A DNA stretch of 64,000 nt, taken from contig JANAVB010004000.1 of assembly GCA_029216955.1 (NCBI GenBank), positions 2,877,829 to 2,941,828 of the forward strand. The letters run 5' to 3'. This DNA comes from Iris pallida. Its lineage: Eukaryota; Streptophyta; Magnoliopsida; Asparagales; Iridaceae. Every line of letters starts with the position of its first letter. Position 1 is the first letter of the stretch. Made by a program: the position numbers and the translations under genes. The notes beneath the pieces were generated by a model. It had not been told where the DNA came from. It did not search any database and saw nothing but the letters and a program-made list of their open reading frames with translations. Below are positions 10,332-21,208 of this stretch, piece after piece.

Positions 10332-13300
10332 ATGAGTCGTTATTTTGTTGATCGTACATGGATGTACAAACGGCAACACGAGAGTAGAATTGGTGTGAGT
10401 GACGATTTTCAGGCAGGCGTGGAAGTATTTCTTAATTATGCAATGAGCAAAGCTCAGTACATGGACGGTAACAAAATTAAGTGTCCATGTGTTAAATGTC
10501 ACAATAGACGTTACGAAGAAGTGGTGACTGTGAGAGATCATTTGACCCGTAAGGGTTTCGTACGTAATTACGGCCTGTGGTCATCGCAAGGTGAACTATA
10601 TTCGGAAAGACAGGCTGCGGAAGCTGCTACTTATGCTTTTGATGATAATGCTGCAACGGATGTCATCGAAGACCACGGATGCTCTGTTGATTATGGAGAT
10701 CTGCAGAACCTTGCACGAGATATGGTGTATGATGCGGCAGGGCCTAATTTTGATCCGGAGGATCCTAATCCCGAGGCGAAGGAGTTCTATGACATGTTTC
10801 AGGACGCAGATACTTCTCTATATCCTGGTTGTGAGACTCATTCCGCACTGTCAGTGACGATGCGGTTGTTGAACATAAAGTCTGATTTTAACTTGCCACA
10901 AGCTTGCTATAATCGGATCACAGAAGTAATCAAGGAGGTGTTACCGAAGGAATCAAAAGAGCTACCAAAAAACTTCTACAAGTCAAAAATGATGGTCCGA
11001 CAACTGGGACTGGGGTACGAGAAGATAGATTGCTGTCGCAACGGATGCATGTTGTATTACAAAGAGAATTACGTATTAGAAAGTTGCAGCTTCTGTAATG
11101 CGGATCGTTACAAGCCAGTACAGGGAAAAGGAAAGTCGACTAGAAAACGACGTCCTTACAAGTATATGCATTACTTGTCGATCACGAAGCGCTTGCAGAG
11201 GATGTATATGTCTCTAAATACAGCAGAACACATGACGTGGCACAGCGAAGATCGCATAAAGGACGAAGGAGAATTGTCACATCCTTCGGATGGAGAGGCG
11301 TGGAAACATTTTGATTTGTGTCATCCAGATTTTGCTGCAGAGCCTAGAAATGTACGCCTGGCGCTATGTGCTGATGGCTTCGCCCCTTTCGGACAGTCGG
11401 GATCTCAGTACTCATGCTGGCCGGTCATTCTTACCCCTTACAATCTGCCACCATGGATGTGTATGAAGACTCCTTATATGTTTCTGACAGCTATCATACC
11501 CGGTCCTAAAAATCCGACGAAGAACATCGATATATATTTACAGCCGTTGGTGGATGAGCTGAAACAGCTGTGGGAGATCGGCGTCACGACTTATGATATT
11601 TCCAGGAAACAGAACTTTCAGATGAGAGCTTCACTCATGTGGACAATCAATGATTTTCCAGCATACGGTATGCTGTCGGGATGGAGTACGCACGGCAACA
11701 TGTCTTGTCCGATATGCATGGAAAATAGTAAGGCGTTCCGCCTTAGGCATGGAGGAAAAACTTCTTTCTTTGACTGTCACCGTCAATTTCTGCCCGCGAC
11801 CCATCCTTGGAGAAAGAATAAGGACGCGTTCAGATATGGAAAACAAGAATTTTCTCAACCTCCTGCCAGATTTTCGGGATACGATATTTGGGAAGCTGTA
11901 AAGGAATTGCCCACCGTAATGGAAGATCCATCGAACCATCGTGTCGAGGGGTTCGGACAAAGCCATAACTGGACCAAACGGAGTATCTTCTGGGACTTGC
12001 CTTATTGGAAAGATAATCTTATAAGGCATAATCTTGATGTCATGCATATCGAAAAGAACGTGTTCGATAATGTCTTCAATACCGTCATGGATATTAAAGG
12101 AAAGACGAAGGACAATCCAAAAGCAAGACAAGACATAGCCGAGATATGCAAGCGTCCTCATCTGAACTTGATACAAAGGGGTGCTGGTGGACAATTAAGT
12201 AAGCCTATAGCGCCATACACATTGAGCAAGGAAGATAGATTAATAATCTGCAAGTGGATATCTAATTTAAGATTTCCCGACGGCTATGTTTCGAATTTGT
12301 CTAGATGCGTTGATCTCAATGAACGCAAGCTAACGGGAATGAAGAGTCACGACTGCCACGTGTTTATGGAAAGATTACTGCCCATTGCTTTGAGAGAGTT
12401 GTTGCCTTCTGCTGTATGGGTTCCGTTGGCCGAGCTGTCTACATTCTTCAGGGATATCTGTTCAACTAAGCTGACGGTGCAACATATGGTACAACTTGAG
12501 GAGAAGATTGTCTTAACAATCTGCAAGTTAGAGAAAATATTTCCACCGGGCTTTTTCGACAGCATGGAGCATCTACCGATTCATCTAGCATACGAAGCCC
12601 GTGTCGGTGCATCTGTTCATTATCGATGGATGTACCCCTTTGAAAGGTAAATAAAAACCGATATAATTTAAGTGAAATTTAAGTGGATTTTACAATTCAT
12701 TGTTAATTCTCAAGATAATTTGTCTCTTTAGGTACCTACACCATCTAAAGAAGAAAGTTGGCAACAAGGCTCATATAGAGGCTTCGATATGCGAATCATA
12801 TCTTATCGAGGAGGTGTCAAATTTCTGCTCCATTTATTTCGATACTCATGTCGAGACAAATCGAAATAGACCTCAAAGGAATGAAGAAGACGTTGAGGAT
12901 GGAGGTATATTCAATTTAAGGGGCAAGCCTATTGGGGCTAGTAAGAAACGGTGGTTGATCGACGATGAGTATGATACCGCTCACCGATATGTCTTGTTAA
13001 ATTGTGACATACAAGAAGTGAGAGATTTGGAGAAGTAAGTGACTACGCCTCGTTATAATCTCTAATTTGGTGAATTAAGTGACTACACTTATTTTTATTC
13101 TCTCTAACAGTGTATTTAGAGGTGAAGTCAAAATGAGGACACCATATATTACAGATGAGGGACTTCAAAGAGAGGTTGATTGTACCTTTCCGTCCTGGTT
13201 TCGTAAATACGTAAGTAACTGAGATAATATGTTATGCGGCTACCATTAAAATATATGCAGCTAAAATATTTAAATTATCAATACATGTTTACAGGTTTTA

Positions 13301-14179
13301 TTGCCTGAAACAACACTCATAAATGAGAGCATTCGTTATTTGGCATTGGGACCGAAGAAGCATGCAAAGACTTTGTCAGGCTATGTCGTTAATGGCTTCA
13401 AGTTTAAGTCAACTCAGCATGCTATAAATGCCGAATTTCTCAATGACGGCTTCGATACCAAGAATTCTGGTGTTTGCATAAGAGGCACCATCTATGACGA
13501 CGAGCCGGACTTTGACTATTATGGAGTGCTTCGGGAGATTGTAGATTTACAATATAGTGGCCCATATGATATGCATATTGTGATGTTCAAATGTGAGTGG
13601 TTCGATACGAGACCAAATATCGGTTGGAGAATCGATAAACAATTTGGATTCGTCGATATAAATCATCGCAGGAGGTATAGAGGGTCCGACACGTTTGCGA
13701 TAGCAAGTCAGGCTGTTCAAGTCTACTATACAAGCTACCCAAGGCGTCGTAGAGATCGATTTGACTGGTGGGCAGTATGCAAGATTAAATCTAGAAATAC
13801 ATTTAACGTTGGAGACCCAGCATACCAAGAGGACCAGATCGAGAAGCCCCAATACATGGGACAACAATCGGATACCATGGACGTGGAAGATGTCGATATA
13901 CCTCATGCTGAGGAAAATAGAGGGGAGGAAGAGGTTGATATACAAGACTTAGCTGTCAACCAGGGGAGAAAGAGGCGTCTTGTCCCAAGTATTGAGCCTG
14001 AAGAAGAAGAAGAAGAAGAAGAAGAAGAAGAAGAAGAAGAAGAAGAAGAGGATGAGGATGAGGATGATGATACAGATGAAGTCGACGATGAGGATGATGA
14101 TATAGATGAAGTCGACGATGAGAATGAGGATGAGAACGATGACGATGACGATGAGGACGAGGACGATAACGATGATTAG
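10332..14179 (+). CDS. CACTA transposase, TNP2-like, four exons
   Basis: Predicted exons are 10332-12646, 12732-13034, 13111-13210 and 13295-14179. Every junction has GT-AG ends and keeps frame; total 3603 nt, 1200 residues, no internal stop. The ATG at 10332 begins MSRYFVDRTWMY. Residues 3-80 match the transposase-associated domain with CPCVKCHNRRY. The Transposase_21 core includes RLALCADGFAPFG, WPVILTPYNLPPWMCMK and NLDVMHIEKNVFDN; FERYLHHLKKKVGNKAH spans the first splice junction in the DUF4218-like region, and WFDTRPNIGWR with DRFDWWAVCK marks the DUF4216-like region in exon 4. The tail is strongly acidic (a run of about 18 Glu, then D/E repeats). The protein would bind element ends and catalyse excision and insertion in the nucleus. 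Confidence 0.93.
13998..14175 (+). repeat. GAA/GAT triplet repeats coding an acidic tail
   Basis: About 48 bases of pure (GAA)n at 14001-14048 pass into GAT/GAG/GAC triplets encoding almost only Asp and Glu, up to the stop of the transposase. The reading frame is kept through the repeat. Confidence 0.93.
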
Positions 14180-14438
14180 ATTAAATATCGGTATATATAT
14201 TTAGCACTTACAACTAACTTAGTGAATTCAGTTTAGACGGACACATTCTTATTTCAGTTTATGGTTTTGTCGTTCGATCATCTACTTATTGTATGATTTT
14301 CTTTTTACAGATGGCACTCTTAGTTCTCATTGTCTTGACGGCACTCGCCGCCCTGCTGGTATATATATTTTAGTTCAGTTTAATATTCATTTATACTTCT
14401 ATATTGTTAATTATATTTATGTGTTCTATTTACAGGTC

Positions 14439-16507
14439 ATGGTCACTACCACTCGTGCTGGTGGTAGCCGTGGTGGTGCTGGTGGTGGCGGTACTGGCCG
14501 TGGTGGGCGTGGTGGTAGCGGTGGCCGTGGACGTGATGGTAGCGGCCGTGGACGTGATGGTAGCGGTCGTGGTGGTAGCGGTCGTGGTCGCCTTCCACAT
14601 ACCCCGGATATAGAGTCCTCCGATCCCGACCTGGAGAGCCCGGCCACAGACTCTTCCCGCCGTCGATCTATCTCTGCGACCCATCCTTCATCTTCATCGA
14701 GGCCTGAGACTCCATCCGCTAGCGGATCCGTTCCGCCCCCGGATGCACCAGCGGGTACACCATCAGTTACTGCAGGGTGGGCTCCGGAGTACCCCCGGAT
14801 TCAGCTTCATCCTGCTACCGGTGAGTACATCCGCGGAGCCGCGGATCCTCCGACGCCTCCAGAGAGGCCGATAGGCGAGAACCGACGCGAGCTATGGCCC
14901 GCGGGTGATACGTAAGTAAATTTAAGTTAATTTATTAAATTTGTTTCATTTATTCAAGTTAATAATCCGGTCTTTGCTTCTTTGTAGGTTTTTCCCGTTT
15001 GATGCTGCCCGGATACTCGGGCAAATTATCCGGGAAAACTACTATGGCCCTTACCTCAATTTTTCTGAGGTGCCTCAGAACATGCAGTACGTCTGGCTCG
15101 AGGAGATGAAGGTATATATATATATCTTTTGGTTAATTATTAATTATTCTTTAATCCACTAATTTTTTAATTACGTGATAATTTTATTTGTATGTCAGAC
15201 GACGTTCTGGTGGCCCCCCCATCGCGAGGAGTTGATTCGCAAGGCCTACAAAGCCGCCGCCGGGAAGAAGATACGGGATGCGGTGTACGACGTTCGTACG
15301 GCGCATTCGAGGAAGAAGTGGCTCCGGGAGGAGTACTACGAGCAGATGTTGGATAAGATGAATACTGCTCAGTACAGGGAGAAATCAGAGAAAGCGAAGG
15401 CGAGCAGACAGGTCGCTGCTCTGCATACAGGAGGTTCAAAGCCCCACGCAGCGACGCGTGCAGATTTGGTGAGATACCGCAAATTCATTTCACTATTAAA
15501 TTCGGTACTATTAATATACGTAGTTAATTAAATTCGACGTATATTTCGTATGCAGGCACGACAGGCGGTAAAGGAAGGGAGAGAGCCGGAGTCGGTCACC
15601 GTCTACGATGTATTCCTGCATACACACAAGAGGCGGGCAGACGGGAGCTTCGTCGACGCGAGGGCCCAGGCGACTGATGTAAGTAATTACGTTTATGAGA
15701 TTTATATTAGAAATATAATTATTGTTAACTTAATTAGGTGAACGTAGGATTCAAATTATAACTTAGGGAAACATAGGATTTAGATTATAACTTAGGAAAA
15801 CTTATAGTATAAACACATTCATTGGATAGGCTGCATATCGTGAGGCCCTTAGTCAGATTGAGCCCCCTGCCGAGGTTGTCGGCGAAACGACGCCCACCCA
15901 AACGCCCTCTTCTATGGCGGCTCGCTACGACGACGTGTTCGTAGAGTCTGTCGGCGGCTTTAATAAAGGGCGCGTCTACGGCGTAGGTTCCATGGCGGCG
16001 TCGTTGCAGGGCGCGACTCCGAGATATCCACCGCCCCCGCCTCCTCCCGCGCCCCCGTCGGACGATATGAGGCAGCAGCTTGCGACTCTCACCTCCGATA
16101 TGTCGAAAATGCGGAGTCTAATGTCGGATGTGCTGGAGCGCCTTCCGCGTCCTTCTTCTGCTCCCGGTCCAGATCCGTCTGCTCCCGGTACGTCTACTGC
16201 GGTTGCCGGTCCTTCCGACCCTGGACGTTATTCATTTGACCGTAATGCCGAGGTCCGCCTGGTACCGGATACTGCGCTCATTGGGCTCATGGACATGATG
16301 TCGGCAGAGCAGCTCCGCAACCTTCCAGAGCATGTGTTGTCCCAGGTGCCGGCGTACATGGTGGAAGAGTACATCCGCCGGGCCGATCGACGACCCCCCC
16401 ATCTCAATGATATTTGTATTGTTTTTGGATATTTGTACTGTTTGGATATTATGAATTTGTTTGGATATTATGAATTTGTGTATTTGTGTTTGGATATTTC
16501 TGTTTGA
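14439..16507 (+). CDS. CACTA second protein, Ptta/En-Spm-type (Transposase_24-like), five exons
   Basis: Predicted exons 14439-14911, 14988-15111, 15199-15468, 15556-15678 and 15830-16507 all have GT-AG junctions and keep frame; total 1668 nt, 555 residues. Residues about 5-55 are a Gly/Arg-rich stretch of GRGG and GRGRDGSG repeats, followed by a Ser/Pro-rich spacer. The middle (NYYGPYLNFSEVPQNMQYVW, TTFWWPPHREELIRKAYKAA, YDVRTAHSRKKWLREEYYEQ) resembles plant Ptta/En/Spm transposase 24 proteins, and VTVYDVFLHTHKRRADGSFV is typical of that family. By analogy with TNPA it may bind the subterminal repeats. A further 5' exon is possible because an acceptor-like CAG precedes the ATG. The last ~25 residues are coded by the TTGGATAT minisatellite, so the original C-terminus is probably altered. 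Confidence 0.85.
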
Positions 16508-16650
16508 TATTGGATATTATGAATTTGGATATTTGTTGATCGTACATGGATGTTTGGATATTGGATATTGGATATTGGATATTTCTGTTTGATATTGGAT
16601 ATTGGATATTGGATATTGGATATTGGATATTGGATATTGGATATTTGGTG
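16405..16650 (+). repeat. GGATATT minisatellite at the end of the second CACTA gene
   Basis: Imperfect TTTGGATATTATGAATTTG units pass into a near-perfect 7-bp array of TTGGATA (16555-16645). At 16532-16553 the array is interrupted by 22 bases identical to 10344-10365 at the start of the transposase coding sequence. The array overlaps the stop codon of the upstream gene at 16507. Confidence 0.92.
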
Positions 16651-16689
16651 AAATAGAATGTTTCTGTAATTTTTTTTTCTTAATGTTGC

Positions 16690-17575
16690 ATTTAGCGACG
16701 GACTATCGACTAACTAGCGACGGATATTTGCAGTTACCGACGGACTAGCGACGGGATTTCCGTCGCTAACTGGGTGATATAAATATTTTGCAGTTAGCGA
16801 CAACCTAGCGGCTACCTAGCGACGGCAAATCCGTCGCTACCTGGGTGATATAAATATTTTGCAGTTAGCGACGACCTAGCGGCTACCTAGCGACGGCGGA
16901 TCCGTCGCTAAAGGTTTGAAATAAATTTGCAGGTAGCGACGAAACAGCGACAGAATAGCGACCATATTTCCGTCGCTAACTGGGCACAATTAATATTAGC
17001 GACGGAATGTCGACTACCTTGCGACGGCGAATCCGTCGACATGGTTCTGGAAATATGGTAGATTTCCAGAGACTTAGCGACGGATAGCTGGTCGCTAATC
17101 CGTCGCTAATATGTCGAGGATGACGACGGACTAGCGACGGATTAGCGACCAATTATCCGTCGACATGGTTCTGGAAATATGGAAGCTTTCCAGAACCAGG
17201 CCGACGCCCTTGCCGTCGCTAAGCCGTCGCTAAAACGTCGCGGTTAACGACGGTATGGCGACGGACTAGCGACTGATTTTGCGTATCATGACCTTTCTGA
17301 TACGCTTTTACCGACCTATTTACGACGGCTTCGCGACGAATATTTTAATATTATATGGCATGTAAACCGACGAAAATAAGTCGCTAATCCGTCGCTAATC
17401 CGTTGAAAGTCAGCCGTCGGTAATCCGTCGCTAGTCCGTCGGTTAATCATTTGTCCGACGGCTTAGCGACGGGAAGATTATAGCGACGACGCTTTTCCCG
17501 ACGGCTATTTTCATCAAATATCCGTCGCTAAGCCGTCGGTAAGTCATGTTACCGACGGTCTAGCGACGGATCTGG
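16690..17575. repeat. CACTA right subterminal repeat region
   Basis: Nearly 900 bp of densely packed TAGCGACGGA / CCGTCGCTA motifs in both orientations, with longer local duplications (TAAATATTTTGCAGTTAGCG near 16790 and 16850; GACATGGTTCTGGAAATATG near 17038 and 17161). No coding frame. Expected binding region for the element's own DNA-binding protein. Confidence 0.9.
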
Positions 17576-17605
17576 CCGTCGCTAAAGCTGGTTATTTTGG
17601 TAGTG
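17576..17605 (-). repeat. CACTA right terminal inverted repeat
   Basis: On the minus strand it reads CACTACCAAAATAACCAGCT and continues into GCGACGG. It is followed by AAA at 17606-17608. Confidence 0.93.
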
Positions 17606-18476
17606 AAAACTCACCATCCTCCAATCCTGCACTGATCTGCTCTCGGATACAACGCAGAGCCACACCCTCAAACTGTGTCGCCTTGATCCTGTCTATCAAG
17701 TCCGACTGTATCTGTAGGTCCCATAACTGCATCTGCACCCCTGGCATAATTACCTCAATTCTAAGGCTCTTCAAGTCTACAAGCAAATGCCGATCCATGG
17801 TCAAACACATGGCTGTCGGATACCTACTCAAGGTATCGGCAACCACGTTGGCCTTCTCCGGGTGATACTGAAGTGAGATGTCAAAGTCCTTCATCAACTC
17901 TAGCCATCTGCTCTGCCTCATATTGAGCTCTTTCTGTGTGAACACATACTTCAAGCTCTTGTGATCTGTGAAAATCTCCACCCTCTCGCCACAGAGATAG
18001 TGCTTCCACAACTTCAAAGCAAAAATCACCGCTGCCAGCTCCAGGTCATAGGTAGGGTAGTTCTTATCATGGGGACGTAATTGCCTGGAAGCATAGGCAA
18101 TCACCTTTCCATGCTGCTGCAAGACACAACCCAGCCCCTTCCCTGAAGCATCACTATAAATAGTGAATCCACCTGATCCTGAAGGCAATGTCAGAATCGG
18201 AGCTGTCGTAAGCCGCTTCTTCAATTCATCAAAAGCTGCCTGACACTCCTCTGACCAAACAAACTCAGTATCCTTCCGGGTCAACCGTGTCAACGGCTCT
18301 GTAACCCGGGAGAAATCCTGCACAAATCTCCTATAATATCCTGCCAGCCCCAGGAAACTCCTAACCTCTGCCACTGAAGTCGGAGCTGTCCAAGCCTCAA
18401 CTGCTACAATCTTCTTGGAGTCAACTGAGATACCATCTCCAGTCACCACATGACCCAAGAAGTCCACCCGGTCCAA
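17606..18476 (-). pseudogene. Element 2 RT connection and RNase H
   Basis: About 290 codons: [20 protein letters not shown], then [14 protein letters not shown], the RNase H core ([65 protein letters not shown]) and the linker to integrase. The 3' end is the CACTA insertion, and the frame resumes at 8010. The 5' end joins the RT part through a one-base frameshift near 18477, where [13 protein letters not shown] replaces the expected EFFLDxVDFLG. Confidence 0.88.
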
Positions 18477-19264
18477 GAAAACTCACACTTGGAGAGTTTC
18501 CCATAATGCTGCTCCTTCCTGAGAGTCTCTAGCACTATCCGCAGATGCTCCTCGTGCTCCTCTTCTGTCTTAGAATATACCAAGATATCATCAATGAACA
18601 CCACCACGAACTTGTCTAAGTACTTGTGGAACACCTTGTTCATTAGATTCATAAACACTGCTGGTGCATTGGTTAGTCCAAACGGCATAACCAAAAACTC
18701 AAACTGCCCGTACCTCATCCTGAAAGCGATCTTGGGAATATCCTCCCTCTTCACCTTCACCTGGTGATATCCTGACCTCAAATTAATCTTGGAGAACACC
18801 CGAGCTCCGCTCAACTGATCAAAGAGATCATCGATCCGCGGCAGTGGGTATCTGTTCTTGATCGTCAGGTTGTTAAGTTCCCTGTAGTCGATACACATCC
18901 GTACCGACCCATCCTTCTTGGGTACGAAGAGTACCGGTGTACCCCAAGGTGAAGAACTCGAACGGATGAAGCCCTTGTCCTGCAGCTCATCCACCTGCTT
19001 CTTCAGCTCCACCAGTTTACTGTTGTTTACTCGATAGACATGCTGAGAAATCGGTTCTGCGCTGGAAACCAAGTCTATCGAGAACTCTACATCTCTGTCC
19101 GATGGAAGCCCTGGAAACTCCTCTGGGAATACGTCCATAAACTCTACGATCAAGGGATGCGGAGTCACCTGCTCCTCGACTGATGCTCCACAGAAGACTC
19201 CGCCGTCCTGCTCTGCCTGTCGCCTGGTGTACTCAAACTCTGGCTCTCCTGGCGCCCCGAACAA
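18443..19264 (-). pseudogene. Element 2 reverse transcriptase
   Basis: Open stretch of about 270 codons: [20 protein letters not shown], then [60 protein letters not shown] and the catalytic FIDDILVYS box. It continues in frame from the protease part, interrupted by TGA at 19277-19279 in IDC-stop-GSRVLF, where homologues have Arg; a CGA-to-TGA change would explain it. All RT active-site aspartates visible to me are present. Confidence 0.9.
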
Positions 19265-19276
19265 AACTCTACTCCC

Positions 19277-19957
19277 TCAGCAATCAATACGGGCGTGGTG
19301 TCTACTCAGCCAGTCCATACCTAATACAATATCGTAGTTCGGTAATAGCATGACGAGTAAACTCACTCCCAACTCTCGGCCTCCCAATAAGACGCTCCGC
19401 CCTCTGCAAACATCACTCATGAGGATGACCCCACCCCCGGTCGTGATCTTGCAGGTCCTAAGCAATGGTTCAGAAACCAAACTGTGTCTAATAGCATACG
19501 ATACTGACATAAAGCTGTAGGAAGCTCCGGAATCAAAGAGTGCAAATACTGGAAGGGAATCTAGGAGAACCGAACCTGCTATCAGCTTTCCGATGGCCTC
19601 GGCATCCTCAGCTGCCATAGCGAAAGCTCGCCCCTGCTGTCCACCTCGTGCCTGCTGCTGGTGCTGCTGGAACCTCTGCTGCTGGGTCTGTAGTGGCCCC
19701 CTCTGCTGGCCTGCTGGAGCCTTGGCTCCACCTCCCTGAGCTCCTCGCCCAAAAGCCCCAGGGCAATCCCTCAACTGGTGATCTCCCGCACCACAAAGAA
19801 GGCACTTGCCTAGCTTCTTCCTGTACTCATGGATCATGTACCCCGGTTTTTTGCAGAAGGCACAAACGACTACCTGCTGCTGACGGGGTACCTGTTGCTG
19901 ATGCCTCTGCTGCTGCTGCACCTGCTGAAAAGGTGTACGACCCTGCTGCTGATACTA
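19277..19957 (-). pseudogene. Element 2 gag C-terminus (zinc knuckles) and protease
   Basis: Q-rich N-terminal stretch, then a first zinc knuckle that has lost His and Cys (CAFCKKPGYMIHEY) and a second intact one (CLLCGAGDHQLRDC). The protease active site is [14 protein letters not shown] and the flap/C-terminal motif is LPNYDIVLGMDWLSRHHARI. The upstream limit is TAG 19955-19957 in a Gln-rich run, consistent with CAG to TAG; gag continues in the same frame on the other side. Confidence 0.87.
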
Positions 19958-20962
19958 CTGAGCTGGCCTCTGCTGCTGATACTGCAGCTGGAAGTGAGGC
20001 CTCTTGGCCTGCCCCTGACTGCTGCTGCCACCGTGGAAGTCACGACCCCTCTTCTGCTTCAGCCCTAGTTTATCCTCCACCGCCATGGCCCCAGAAAATA
20101 TCTCAGCAAAAGTGGCGTTCCGGTCGCTCTTAGTCAGCGACCGAACCTCTCTAATCAGACCTCGATGAAACTTCCTCGCCTTCGTCTTCTCAGTCAAGTC
20201 ATCAATAAAACGGGCCAGTCTACAAAACTCCGTAGCATACTCAGCTACCGTCTGGTTCCCCTGAACCAGAGCCTCGAACTGTGCCTCGATACCTCCCAAG
20301 GCCACATCAGGAAAAAACTGCTCCTTAAACAGCTCCTTGAACTGGGCCCAAGTCTGGCCCTCAACTCCCACCCTGGGATCTGTCTGATACCACGCACGGG
20401 CTAAGTCCTGCATCTGACTGCCCGCCGCCTCGATCTGGAGTCGATCTGGTATCTCCGCCAGTCGAAAGATCTCCTCAATATGCTCTATCCAGTCGTCAGC
20501 ATAGTGGATGCCCTCTGTACCGAAGAACTCCCGAGGATGCATCTTTTGGAAGTCCTGAATGTCCTTCTCCCTCCGACGGGACTGCAGCTGGGTCCTCTGA
20601 GCTGTAATTATCTCGACTGTAGTGCGAACCAGCTGGTGTGCCTCATCGATCCCCTGTCTGAAATCTGAAGTCTGCCTCGTCTGCTGCTGCTGGTGGGACT
20701 CAAGAATCCTCTCCATGAAGGAGAAGAGATGTGCAGCATCTACCATCCCCGCAGGTGGAGGCTGCTACGGTGGAAGGATCTCAGGAATCACAACCGGCCT
20801 CCTGACTGGTGGAGGTGCTCCTCCAAAAGTGGCAGAAACACCGACTCCTGAGGGCTATACTGGCCCTGTGCCACCGGGAGCTGGCTGCTGCTGAGGTCGA
20901 GAGGTGCTAGACCCCTCTCCAGCGTCTCCCAGTCCCGGACGATACGATCGCGTCTCAACCAT
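19955..20962 (-). pseudogene. Element 2 gag N-terminal and capsid-like part
   Basis: The likely start is the ATG at 20962 (MVETRSYRPGLG), since element 3 begins gag the same way (MVETR at 30303). Two TAG codons (20855-20857 and 20765-20767) interrupt the N-terminus, then 263 codons are open. Capsid-like gag motifs are FFGTEGIHYADDWIEHIEEI, DLARAWYQTD, WAQFKELFKEQFFPD and FCRLARFIDDLTEKTKARKF. This protein would form the particle in which reverse transcription takes place. Confidence 0.87.
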
Positions 20963-21208
20963 CCTGGAGACAAAGATCAAACAAGAAACAATTACTGAGA
21001 ATGAATCAAAATATCAAAGGAGGACAGTTAAATTTCTAAGGAAGACAATAAGCAGTAAAATAGATATACGGAATCTGATAAGGAATTTTCCTAGTGTGAT
21101 TGAGTACCTTCAAAAATATACTAATTTCTACTACAGGCTGTAGCGATATTCTAGTTCGAATACCACTATATTTCCAACCTAGACCTGCATAGGCCACCAC
21201 TAAAAATG
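20963..21208 (-). other. Element 2 leader and putative primer binding site
   Basis: Non-coding leader between the LTR and gag. Directly after the LTR end (GTCGTGACA, 21209) the minus strand reads CATTTTTAGTGGTGGCCTAT then GCAGGTC, the same block as in element 3 at 30061-30090. A second shared block (TCGAACTAGAATATCGCTAC) follows. Confidence 0.65.

Larger units (their letters stand above)
8014..17605 (+). mobile_element. CACTA (En/Spm-type) DNA transposon, apparently complete
   Basis: The left end begins CACTACTAAAATA at 8014 and the right end is TATTTTGGTAGTG ending at 17605, i.e. inverted CACTAC ends. Both ends are flanked by AAA (8011-8013 and 17606-17608), the 3-bp target duplication expected of CACTA elements. 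Length is 9592 bp. Inside are subterminal arrays of CGTCGCTA/TAGCGACG motifs, a TNP2-type transposase gene (10332-14179) and a second gene with a Ptta/En-Spm-type domain (14439-16507), both on the plus strand. The insertion splits the pol of element 2. I found no stop in either reconstructed coding sequence, so the element may be autonomous. Confidence 0.95.

Noticed and set aside
11631..12194. 187-codon minus-strand frame
   Set aside because: Shadow of the TNP2-type transposase exon 1, which has clear family motifs on the plus strand.
14426..14684. Pro-rich and Thr-rich minus-strand frames
   Set aside because: Mirror frames of the GRGG repeats of the second CACTA gene.
19648..20133. 161-codon plus-strand frame
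   Set aside because: Opposite strand of the Gln-rich gag of element 2; CAG/CTG repeats stay open in several frames.
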